DNA from: Sergeia podlipaevii
Taxonomy: Eukaryota; Euglenozoa; Kinetoplastea; Trypanosomatida; Trypanosomatidae
Direction of reading: 5' to 3'
DNA: 26,764 nucleotides
NCBI GenBank assembly: GCA_030849805.1
Contig: JASANZ010001950.1
Coordinates: 1 to 26,764, forward strand
The notes beneath the pieces were generated by a model that saw only the letters and a program-made list of their open reading frames with translations, was not told where the DNA came from and did no database searches. Below are positions 18,647 through 26,764 of the stretch, piece by piece; within the stretch, counting starts at the first letter, position 1; each line of letters opens with the position of its first letter. Both the position numbers and the translations under genes were made by a program.

Positions 18647-20736
18647 GGGCCACAACTTAGCTTCGTAATTATTCACTTTTCTTTTCCAGCTTTGTTTGAT
18701 TCAGCAAAAAAAAAAAGTGCGCTTTAGCAATCTTGGCTCTTTCTAAGCCTCTCCTTTCTCTACCTACTTTTTAAAAAAAATTGCGCGCGTATGTACGTAT
18801 ATGTTTGTTGATGTTGTTGGGCTCCTGTAAAATGTCAAAATTGACTACTAAATAGTTCCTCTCAACAACAACAAAACAAAGCAAGCAATTAAAATATATA
18901 TATATACAGAAAGAGAAAGAAAAGGAGAAAAAAGTTTCTCACTAACAATGGCAAACTGCAAGCAAAAAAAAAACACGATAAACACCTACTTATATTATCC
19001 TATCTATCTATCGCTTGCAACAAACGTATATTCCTTTACTTTTTGATATTTGTGTATTTTGTGTTTTCTTCCCTTGAGCTGTTTCTCTCTCTCTCTTGCT
19101 TCTCCCCTTCTGCTCGTCAGTGGTACAACGTTGTCCCGTGAGAGTATTATTATTCTTCTTTTCTATGTAAGCAAAGATGACTAACGTATACCAACGACGA
19201 AGATTAAAACGCGATAAAAAGCAGCAACAACAAAAAAAAAAGAAAAAAAAGTTTCGCTGCAAAGGAGTTATATATGTGTGTGTGTATGTGTATGTGTATG
19301 TGGTGTGCTCGCGCTAAATAGCAGTACAATTGGAATGTTAAACACAAGTGACAATTATTCCCTTCAAACAAAAAAATTAATGTGTAAATGCGCGTGTTTG
19401 CATGCAAATATATATATATAAGCAGAGAGTTCAAAAAAAAAAAGAGGGAAGACTTTTTCTTTTCTTCCAAGAAGATCTGAAGCCTTGTACTCTTGCTCTC
19501 CCTCTCTCTCTCTCAGTTCGCTATATTTTGCTAAAACAATAGTTGCTGTAAAATAGCAAAACAGCAAGCACACCCAGAAGAAAAAAAAAAAAAAACGATG
19601 CCGCTGATGAGAAAACCACGTGTTGACACCTCCCTGGCAGTGTATCTTTCTTCCTTAAATGGAAAGAAAAAAAATCAAGAGTATGAATCGCTCTACTCTC
19701 CTCTCTCTCTCTCTTCGTTTGTACGTGCGTATCTGTATGTGTGTGAAACCTATATGTCTATGTACGTAGGCGAGTGTAAGGGCAACACACACACACGCAC
19801 ACACTCAGTGCTATTGATCAATTGAAGAAGGAAAATAATGCACACAGCAGCCTAAATCCAAAAAAAAAAGAGAAAAAAAAACTTGATAAATTGAGTGGCT
19901 GGCTTTAAAAGTATTGCCGCTTCACTTTTCTATTTTGTTCGTGTAAAAAAAAAGGGCAAAAAAAAAAAAGAAGTCCATATAAAAAGAGAGAAACAAATGC
20001 TTTCCTACCGATATCAAAGGCAAAAAATGAGTCAAGGACTAATAAATAATAATAATAGTACAATAGAGAGCAGATAACCGCAGCATCCTCCCCCTAAACT
20101 CAGCAGCGACAAGTTATACATGCACGTAGCAACTCTATTTATAATGTTCTTCACTTGGGATATACATTTCCTTTTTTTTTTTTGGTATCTGTCGCAGTCC
20201 CAATGACAGCGCGCCTTGCAATACTAGATGGCAATTGAGAAATGCATTTTGAAAAAAGAAAATACTAACATATGTATCTCCATCTCTCTCTCTCTCTTTC
20301 TCCACCGTTAAGACCTCACTCCATCATATGTGTGATTGTAAATCATCGGGTGTACAAGACATAACAACAAAGCGTCAAAGACAAAATATACATAATATAC
20401 TGCTGCATTCCTCCCTTCTATGTTTCCTTCCTTTAAAAAATTTTTCCTCTCCTCCCCTTCACGCATGTTAGCTCCTCCGAAACGTTGCAGTCACACACAC
20501 GAAAAAAAAAGCGAAACGGCAAAACACAACCAGGAAGCGGAGAAAGAAAGCAAAAAAAAAAAAATGAAGAAAAAAAAAGAGAGATAAAGCAGAGGACTTC
20601 CATATACAAATTATACATCACAACTAAAAATAAGCTACCATACATCCGTCACACTATCCATATCGATCTATCTATATATATAATAGCCTGTGAAGGTATT
20701 CATACTTTAGATTTTCTTCCTCTCTCTCTCTCTCAT

Positions 20737-23229
20737 TCACTCCTCTGTTGGTTCCACGTAGTTTATAGGAAACAGCCCAGTGCGCTGATTGCAAATACCC
20801 TTGAACCAGCCCTCCTCCGGTGCGCGGCTCACGCAGACAATGAGATCGCCCTCTGCAAAGTTCAGTTCATCAGGGGCACGTGCCTTGTACCCATAGATCG
20901 CCTTGAAGGTGGTCCCCTCCATCCTCGCTGGACCACTCCGTGTAGCGGCAGTGGCCCCAGAAGAGGTACCACCACCACCACCACCACCAACCCCACTAGC
21001 ACCAGTTGTAGAGGAGCGCGCAGCGCCATCCTTCCCAGTGAAAGCTACGACGCTGCTGCTCGCCATTGCGATCGGAGTCGCCGCTGTGCCCTTGGCATCC
21101 GCACCGCTGCCAAATCCAAAGGCAGGCGAGGCAGTGCCACAGCCCACAGTCGCGCTCATGCCTGACTTCGCATTCAGCGACGAAGATGCATACGCAGCGG
21201 CCGCCGCTGAACCTGAGCCACCACCACCACCAGCAGGCATAGTTGCTGCTACACGACCATTACGCGCCTTGGCTGCTGCTGCTGCCGCCGCCGCCGCTGC
21301 CGCCACGCCGCCGGGCAGTTGGCGCTCCAGTACGTCCTGCACGCGCTTAGACAGAGCGGACTGTGGCGGCCTCGGTCCCTTCAGCGACTCCCGCGAGGCT
21401 TCGCCCGTCGTCATGTTCTTCGCGCCCTTTATGGCAAAACTGATAGCGTCATGGAAGCCAGCCGCCGCACCACCTCCGGTCCCTAACAAGCGAGGGCGAC
21501 GCGCCTCAGACCTCATTACTGTCCGCATGCGCTCCAGCTCCTCCATCTCCTCTCTCCGTATCTTCTCCAGACGCTCAAAGGACGGGTTCATGTGCTCGCG
21601 GTAGTCCAAGATGGTGCTCCATCGGTTGAGGTTCATCTTTGCAACTATCTCTCGTGGATGGACGTAATGAACACCAGCAAAATCAAGCGAGCGCAACGTC
21701 GGCTCGATCGCCTTCTCGGCCTTCTCCAGTTTATGGCGGAGATACAGAATCTCCTGCGCCACCGCACGCCGCTTCAGTGCCAAATCGCTATTTGCTTCCG
21801 CAAAGAACTTGGCATTGGGGTTCAGCGTGTCTGAGGCGAGCTCTCGCTTCATGTCGTTGCCATCCATCTCCTCTTCAATCTGCTCTAGGCGCCTCTCCTT
21901 GCGGTACAAGAAACGGCTAGAGGCAATGAAATAGTCAGAGAAGCGCTTAAAGTGGTGTTGTTGCACTAGCCGTAGCATGTCACTCAGTGCATTCTGCTGC
22001 TTATCGTACTTGGAGGTGATGCTGTCGCAGCCATCCAGCACAAAGTTGTTCAGCGCCTGCGCGATATCCTTCGCGGCGAGTGCGTTGTCAATAGTATCTT
22101 GCAGCTTCTGTGCGTGCTCAGCCGCAGCCTGAAGGAAGGCTTCGTGGCCGCTGCGCCGCCCGGCCTCCCGCTCCTCCATCTGCAAGCGCCTCTCAATCTC
22201 CTTGCGACGTTGACGTCCCAGCGTAGCGAGTTCATTACCACACCCTTGCAGCTCCTGAAAGAGCTCAAAAACACGGTTCCACACGCCCTGCTGCTTCTCC
22301 TTGTTCTGTTGCAGAAACTTGTCACTCTCGCTGCGATCTGAACTGTAGCGCTTGCGCTGTTGGGTGTCATCCTCGTTGTAGTTCTCTACCTGCTCGCGAA
22401 TTTTAATCAAGTCCTCCTCGCACGCCTCGACCTGGCGAAGCTTTCCCTCGATCACGGCTGAGATATCCTTATCTGCCATACAAAATATCGCCCAACGACG
22501 GCGACGGTCGCTGTTACGGCACTCGGAGTAGTAGTTGGAGATAACCGGGTACTGGTCCGTGATGAGGCGCAAGATGTGCTCGTAGATCTCCAGCTGCCGC
22601 TTTGAGATGTCCTCCGCGAGACCCATCTCGCCATTAGCAATGCTCGCCTCAAGAAGCTGTTCGCACTGTTCCACATCTGGGGAGAGATCCTCAATGGTAT
22701 TCTGAAAGGAGGTCAAGTCGCCAAACACACCGCGCGCGTTGCCGTCATCCTTCAGCTTCGTCTGAAGCGCGTTCGTGATGAAGAGAAGGTCACGGGGTTC
22801 AAACACAACAAGCCTGAGCTCCTCCTCGCACTGCTCTATAAAGTGACGCTGCTTTGGGGTCATGAAGGAGTGTGCCTTGGTCTGCTGAAGACAGGAGATG
22901 AGGTTGATGAGGTCAGGGAGCTGCGCGTGGTTATCGTCCAGGAGCAGCCCCTTGCGCGTGAGACGCTTCTCTGACATATGCAAGTTGCAGTGATCAATAA
23001 TGGTTTTGCTGTTCCAGAAGGTGCCACCCTGCACAGCAACGGACTGCTGCAGCTCAGCGAGCTGCTGCTCGCAACGCTCGTACTGGTAGTCCAGCTGGGA
23101 GATGGTGGTGTCCAGCCATGTTTGAAAAGTCTGCAGAAACGACGCGTCAGAGACGATGCTCTCAAGTTTGTTCTCTTCCTCTACATAGAGCTGCTTGTTG
23201 CGCTGAAAGACAGTCGCAGCAGCCGACAT
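20737..23229 (-). CDS. Paraflagellar rod family protein with C-terminal SH3 domain
   Basis: The protein has 830 residues, longer than the roughly 600 of the major rod proteins PFR1/PFR2. The start is the ATG at 23229 (MSAAATVFQRN). The open frame further upstream begins at a TTG and includes poly-Phe from a T-tract. Residues about 20-590 are charged coiled coil with rod-family landmarks: RRRRWAIFCMADKD (about 241), NKEKQQ (about 308), LGRQRRKEIERR, YRKERRLEQIEEEM, DTLNPNAKFFAEANSDL (about 467), LDFAGVHYVHP (about 511) and ILDYREHMNP (about 540). A low-complexity linker (about 600-770) has an 11-12 Ala run and Gly runs. Residues 775-826 are a clear SH3 domain with AIYGYKA, FAEGD, the ligand-groove Trp808 in EEGWFKG, and FPINYVEP. 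The rod runs beside the axoneme. The SH3 domain suggests docking of a proline-rich partner. SH3-bearing rod paralogues (PFR5/PFR6 type) are known, but I cannot assign the orthologue. Confidence 0.95.
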   Translation of the reverse strand: MSAAATVFQRNKQLYVEEENKLESIVSDASFLQTFQTWLDTTISQLDYQYERCEQQLAELQQSVAVQGGTFWNSKTIIDHCNLHMSEKRLTRKGLLLDDNHAQLPDLINLISCLQQTKAHSFMTPKQRHFIEQCEEELRLVVFEPRDLLFITNALQTKLKDDGNARGVFGDLTSFQNTIEDLSPDVEQCEQLLEASIANGEMGLAEDISKRQLEIYEHILRLITDQYPVISNYYSECRNSDRRRRWAIFCMADKDISAVIEGKLRQVEACEEDLIKIREQVENYNEDDTQQRKRYSSDRSESDKFLQQNKEKQQGVWNRVFELFQELQGCGNELATLGRQRRKEIERRLQMEEREAGRRSGHEAFLQAAAEHAQKLQDTIDNALAAKDIAQALNNFVLDGCDSITSKYDKQQNALSDMLRLVQQHHFKRFSDYFIASSRFLYRKERRLEQIEEEMDGNDMKRELASDTLNPNAKFFAEANSDLALKRRAVAQEILYLRHKLEKAEKAIEPTLRSLDFAGVHYVHPREIVAKMNLNRWSTILDYREHMNPSFERLEKIRREEMEELERMRTVMRSEARRPRLLGTGGGAAAGFHDAISFAIKGAKNMTTGEASRESLKGPRPPQSALSKRVQDVLERQLPGGVAAAAAAAAAAAKARNGRVAATMPAGGGGGSGSAAAAAYASSSLNAKSGMSATVGCGTASPAFGFGSGADAKGTAATPIAMASSSVVAFTGKDGAARSSTTGASGVGGGGGGGTSSGATAATRSGPARMEGTTFKAIYGYKARAPDELNFAEGDLIVCVSRAPEEGWFKGICNQRTGLFPINYVEPTEE
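20932..21310 (-). repeat. Ala/Gly low-complexity linker of the PFR-SH3 protein
   Basis: This codes the flexible join between rod domain and SH3 domain. It holds a poly-Ala run made of mixed GCN codons (about 21268-21303), a five-Gly run near 21222-21235 and a seven-Gly run near 20970-20991. Mixed codons suggest that residue type, not DNA slippage, is maintained in the Ala run, whereas the CCA-repeat Gly run looks slippage-prone. Confidence 0.75.
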
Positions 23230-24034
23230 TTTTCGTAAAAGAAGAAGAGGAAAAAAAAAGAAAAAAAAAACTCTAAAATATGTAAGAATATGGTACCCGC
23301 GCCTCTGTGTGTGTGTATGTGAAATGGAAAAAAGATGGCGTTGGACCAAAGAAGCAGATAGAACTACTCTATCTTTTCAAAAAAAAATTTCTAACTTTTA
23401 CAATTTTCGCATTAATCATTTAAAAAGAAATTTTAAAAAATAAAGAAAGAAAGAAAGAGCAATAAACTTGAAAAAAAAAAAAAGAGAGAAGCTCGAAGCA
23501 TGCAGAAGGTTCATTTAAAAGAATCGTAAAGTTTGTTTATCTCATTCACCGCACCCCCGCTGTTGTTTCCATCGCCAATTTTCCTTTCATTGCGTTTCGT
23601 TTTGATTCGTTCTCCTCTTTCTCTCTCCTATATCAAGCTAGCAAAGCAGTAATAACACTACCCAGCATGAAAAAAAGATGAGAAAAGGAAGAACTGCTAA
23701 GGAGAGATATACAATCGAAATATATAGAAACGTATTCCTCTCATCCACAAAACAAAAAGGAAAAAAAAACTGTATATATCACGATAAATTGAAATAAATA
23801 AATAAAAAAAAAACAGAAGACCTCTTTCACTCCTTTTAAAGAGTAAAAAAAAAGGTCTTCATTTTTGTGAGCGCGTTCATATTTCACCCATCTCTCATTC
23901 ACTCTCCATAAAGTGTGTATTTAAAAATAATGCAGAGAGAAAAAGTACAAGTCGCATCAGCGTGTAGCCAACAAGTAAAAAAAAGGGGGAAGAGTAAAGA
24001 AAATAGCAAGCAATAAGAAGAAAGAAAGAAAGCA
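23230..24034. other. Spacer between the unknown Arg/Ser-rich gene and PFR-SH3 gene
   Basis: No gene is supported. A T/CT-rich tract on the coding strand (23272-23236) lies 6 nt before the PFR-SH3 ATG without an AG between them. The best acceptor is therefore probably AG at 23306-23305, after a T/CA-rich stretch, giving a 5' UTR of about 75 nt that contains the tract. A GAAA repeat at 23443-23458 and many A-runs are present. A short inverted pair of about 9 bases (AAGACCTCT near 23817 and AAAGGTCTTC near 23851) is visible but not convincing as a structure. Confidence 0.5.
23305..23306 (-). promoter_or_regulatory. Candidate trans-splice acceptor of the PFR-SH3 gene
   Basis: On the coding strand the sequence CTTTTTTCCATTTCACA leads into a CA run ending in CAG. 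This fits a pyrimidine-rich tract then AG. The competing AG dinucleotides at 23304-23303 and near 23274 cannot be excluded. Confidence 0.35.
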
Positions 24035-26764
24035 TCAACCTTCCTCCTCGTCTTCCTCGTCTTCTCCAGAGCCGCTTCCGAGGGCCTCCTCAAGTCGCTG
24101 CCGCCATGCCCGGCAGTCGCTCCCAAAAGATGTCCCCAAGTCCTCCGCCAGAAGCGAGTCAAGCGTGACTGGGGCCTCAGCGGAAGGCTTCTCAGCGCAG
24201 CCCGCCTTGTCCACACTGCAGCTGCTACCGTTGTTGCTGCTGCTGCTATCTGCGTCATTTCGGCCTCCTGCTCTTGATGTGATTGCTGCTGTCGCTGCTG
24301 TCTGCTCGGGAAGTGGCAGAGATGAGGGCACTGCTACAACACCAAGGGCCTCGGTGCGAGAATGGCGCCTCCTCAAAGGAGCTGCCGCAGCAAAGTCAGC
24401 ACTAGCGTGAGCCTCTGTCTCCACTGTGGCACACCTCTCGCGATCCAAACGCTGGCATTTCTCCTCTTTGTGAACTTCCTCATCACTCTTGACATGGTCG
24501 TCCTCGCTCTCTAATGGCGATGGAGGCGTCCTCATAAACTCAAGCAACCGTCGCGACGCATCTGCGACAGCACCGTTGCGGCTGCGTGGAGCAGAAGAAA
24601 CCCTTGGCACTGCCGTCCGTGTTGAGGCATGGCGCTCCCACGAGCTTCCACTCTTGTTCTCGACTTCCCTTTCTTCTCCAATCCCATCATTGTGCCCTTC
24701 TGTCTGCCTCTTTCCTTTGGAGTCACTCGTGCTTAGTACAATCGCATCCCTCCCCAGCTGCCCGACGCACATGTTACTGGAAGTACTACCACTACTAGTA
24801 CTGCTGCTGTTGCTGCTTTCAGCCATTGAATGTGCCTTTGCCGCCTCAGCAGGGGTACGCCTGCGCTGGACATGCTGCTCAGGTGACAGCGTAGAGTCAC
24901 TTCTCGTGTGTGGGCGCGAATTCTCCTCCTCCTTCGCGCGCAATGCGTCGTCCCAGCGGTGTGAATATGACCCATCCTGATGCCGTGACGAAGAGATCGA
25001 CGGCAAGAGAGGCACGTGCCTCTCCTCTGCCATATGCAGCAGCTCACGCTCAAGCACGTGCTTGAGCGCCTTCTCTCGGTATCGCAAGGCGTCAATTTCA
25101 TATAAGAGTCCTTCCAGAGATTGCCTGTTGTGTTCGTAGGTGTCGTGGTGGTGATTCTTGCCGCTCATCGCAGGGTGTGCTCCTTGCAGACAAGAAGCGA
25201 CGCTATCGTAGTAGTCATTGCGTGTGTGAGAAGACCGCGCGCGCTGCGGGTGTGCATATTCGACTTTGTCATTGCCATTATGATAAAGGTCGTCACCGTT
25301 GTAGTACTCCGCGACCGTGTTGCGAAGAGAAGGAGCAGAAGAAGAAAGATAACGCTCGCGTGGGGTATTGTCCCTAATATGGTACTCACCCACAATGGGG
25401 GAGGAAAGGGGGTTACGGGTGTGATCCTGATACTGTTGAGCTACAACGTCATGGCCTTGGGGTGTCACTTGCATCTGCTTCCTAAAGGCCTCCATGTATT
25501 GGCCAGTGATGTCACCGCTGTGAGTGTTCATCACATGGGGGTAGCTGTGTATTGCGTCTCGGTGCGGCTGTGGAGGAGGAACGTGTGCATAACCATTTGG
25601 TGCTGTGTTGCTCTGTGCAAGGGCCCTAGAAAAAAGATGAGAATTTTCTAAATCTGATGTCTTCGGGACACTGCTGACCTCCAAGTCGGCACGATGATGA
25701 CTAAAGAAGGGGTGCCTTCCATTGAGGGATCTCTGGGCATGAGGAGGTACATGGTCAAGGTCAGCTTCTCGCACAGTATGTGTGCCCCCCTTACTCTCCT
25801 CTCCATAACCTCTACCTCGCCTTTCGCTGCTGTCGGGAACACTTCTACTGCGAGATCTGCCATACTCGCGACTAGAGCAATGTAAAGTGACATGCCTCGT
25901 ACCGTGCAGATGCTCTTCACTCTTGTTGTGGCGGTGGCGTCGTGTCACGTTGTCTCCCCATCGCTGGCTCCCAGGACGACGGCGATCGTAGCGGTGATGA
26001 GTGCGACTACTGCTTGGACTTCGGGAACCGTACGCGCTCACCCTTCGACTTTTATTCCTCTCATGAAGTAGCCGCAACTCAGTGTTTCTCTCCGTGGCAC
26101 ATCTCATCTTCTCATGATACCGTCGCATTTCTTGATTCTTTGCCCTGCGCAGTCGTTGGTAATCCAGCACACTTGCGTAGAGTAACGTGCGATACAAAAA
26201 GAGCGGATCCTCGCGTGTATTTGTCTCCACATCATCGAAAATGTCCTCCATCTCCGCTCGCAACAGTGCTGCATCCTCGTCGTAATCTTCTCGGCTCTCG
26301 TCGCTTTCATCGCCAAAATAGATATTATCATAAACATCACCATACTTCCTGTTTGAGGTGCCGCGGCGCGGACCACCTCTGCAGTGTCTAGAATGCCTTC
26401 CATATCCGTCCCCGCTACTAGCTCTCCTGCTGCCGCGCCTAACACCAGAACCACTACTACGATATCGTCGTCGCTGGTACTCCTGTCCCTCCCCCTCTTG
26501 CATCTGTCTTTCCCATCGACGTGCTCGATAGCGCTGCGAAGCTAACGACAAGGGGAAAATGGCATCCTCATAGGCAACTCTGATTACCGCAGCGCCACCG
26601 CCGCTACCACTATGTGCTGCGCGCTGACGAGAGTTGAATGTGGAAGCAGTGTAGTGAGAGGAGGGGCAAGAGTGTGTTGTTACAGCTCTGCTACTGCTGC
26701 TGCCCACAGGGAAGGGGGCCGGGGACGAGCCTTGACGATTCGTGCTCGGAGAAGGATAGCCACG
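24035..26764 (-). CDS. Arg/Ser-rich protein of unknown function, N-terminus cut by window
   Basis: I do not recognise this protein. The frame is open to the last base of the window and no ATG occurs before 26503, so the gene very likely starts outside and at least 909 residues are visible. In order from the first visible codon: a Ser/Arg-rich low-complexity stretch; an acidic patch (GDESDESREDYDEDAA); a helical block at about 165-241 (AEMEDIFDDVETNT through NTELRLLHERN) that may form a short coiled coil; a long His/Arg/Ser/Tyr-rich disordered region with an RS-like GRSRSRS; a second helical block (SLEGLLYEIDALRYREKALK); a Ser/Thr run; and a C-terminal helix (AWRQRLEEAL) before an acidic tail DEEDEEEG and a TGA stop. 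RS-like and acidic sequence could suit an RNA-binding or cytoskeletal scaffold, but no domain supports either. If the ATG at 26503 were the start, the protein would have 822 residues. Confidence 0.85.
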   Translation of the reverse strand, partial: RGYPSPSTNRQGSSPAPFPVGSSSSRAVTTHSCPSSHYTASTFNSRQRAAHSGSGGGAAVIRVAYEDAIFPLSLASQRYRARRWERQMQEGEGQEYQRRRYRSSGSGVRRGSRRASSGDGYGRHSRHCRGGPRRGTSNRKYGDVYDNIYFGDESDESREDYDEDAALLRAEMEDIFDDVETNTREDPLFLYRTLLYASVLDYQRLRRAKNQEMRRYHEKMRCATERNTELRLLHERNKSRRVSAYGSRSPSSSRTHHRYDRRRPGSQRWGDNVTRRHRHNKSEEHLHGTRHVTLHCSSREYGRSRSRSVPDSSERRGRGYGEESKGGTHTVREADLDHVPPHAQRSLNGRHPFFSHHRADLEVSSVPKTSDLENSHLFSRALAQSNTAPNGYAHVPPPQPHRDAIHSYPHVMNTHSGDITGQYMEAFRKQMQVTPQGHDVVAQQYQDHTRNPLSSPIVGEYHIRDNTPRERYLSSSAPSLRNTVAEYYNGDDLYHNGNDKVEYAHPQRARSSHTRNDYYDSVASCLQGAHPAMSGKNHHHDTYEHNRQSLEGLLYEIDALRYREKALKHVLERELLHMAEERHVPLLPSISSSRHQDGSYSHRWDDALRAKEEENSRPHTRSDSTLSPEQHVQRRRTPAEAAKAHSMAESSNSSSTSSGSTSSNMCVGQLGRDAIVLSTSDSKGKRQTEGHNDGIGEEREVENKSGSSWERHASTRTAVPRVSSAPRSRNGAVADASRRLLEFMRTPPSPLESEDDHVKSDEEVHKEEKCQRLDRERCATVETEAHASADFAAAAPLRRRHSRTEALGVVAVPSSLPLPEQTAATAAITSRAGGRNDADSSSSNNGSSCSVDKAGCAEKPSAEAPVTLDSLLAEDLGTSFGSDCRAWRQRLEEALGSGSGEDEEDEEEG

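Larger units (their letters stand above)
18020..20736. other. Long gene-free spacer between PFR-SH3 and phosphatase genes
   Basis: About 2.7 kb of AT-rich DNA with A-runs throughout, a 34-base CT run at 18609-18642 and a GT/AT-rich stretch at about 19270-19305. Reading frames here are low-complexity translations of homopolymers and carry no recognisable domain. It should contain the PFR gene's 3' UTR (right side) and the phosphatase 5' region (left side). No RNA gene was recognised. Confidence 0.55.

Noticed and set aside
23230..23349. Hydrophobic N-terminal extension on the PFR-SH3 protein
   Set aside because: It also begins at TTG, and its Phe/Leu run is the pyrimidine tract. The first ATG is at 23229 and starts the expected rod-protein sequence.
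26708..26764. N-myristoylation-like start MGSSSS for the Arg/Ser-rich protein at 26707
   Set aside because: The codon at 26707 is GTG, not ATG, and the frame stays open to the window edge. The apparent start is an artefact of alternative start codons, so there is no evidence for a modified N-terminus.
1..26764. CRISPR arrays, insertion sequences, retroposons, operons or bacterial promoters
   Set aside because: No spaced direct repeats, transposase or reverse transcriptase frames, or terminal repeats were seen. Gene structure is eukaryotic kinetoplastid, so bacterial signals do not apply.

Overview
The window looks like part of a polycistronic transcription unit from a kinetoplastid protist, most likely a trypanosomatid. 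All five convincing genes are on the minus strand. All are long uninterrupted reading frames with no introns. They are separated by AT-rich, homopolymer-rich spacers, and several carry T- or CT-rich tracts on the coding strand followed by AG, as expected for spliced-leader trans-splicing. One gene belongs to the paraflagellar rod family, which is essentially confined to Euglenozoa. I cannot resolve the genus. The AT-rich spacers with long A/T homopolymers look less like the GC-rich spacers of Leishmania, but that is only an impression.

In transcription order (right to left) the layout is: (1) 26764..24035, an unrecognised Arg/Ser-rich protein with an acidic C-terminus, whose frame is still open at the window edge, so its N-terminus is missing; (2) 23229..20737, a paraflagellar rod family protein with an Ala/Gly-rich linker and a C-terminal SH3 domain; (3) 18019..13802, a 1405-residue protein tyrosine/dual-specificity phosphatase with gelsolin-like segments after the catalytic domain, resembling plant MKP1 in architecture; (4) 10834..9728, an Obg-like/YchF-type ATPase; (5) 8571..1474, a 2365-residue coiled-coil protein of unknown function carrying a near-perfect internal duplication of about 281 bp. 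Positions 1-1473 hold no gene I can support.

The genes do not form an obvious pathway. In this lineage neighbours share a transcript but are not usually functionally linked. The PFR-SH3 protein and perhaps the coiled-coil protein point to cytoskeletal or flagellar structure, the phosphatase to signalling, and the YchF protein to translation or stress biology.

Two spacers (10835-13801 and 18020-20736) are close to 3 kb and hold no recognisable gene. They contain microsatellites, homopolymers and one 11-base assembly gap. Two G-quadruplex-capable tracts in sense orientation lie 7 nt before the YchF start codon and 10 nt after the phosphatase stop codon. No tRNA, rRNA, CRISPR, transposon or promoter was recognised. 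I do not see a clear, wholly new molecular system. The best leads are the MKP1-like phosphatase, the G-quadruplex beside the YchF start, the duplicated coiled-coil block, and the two proteins of unknown function.
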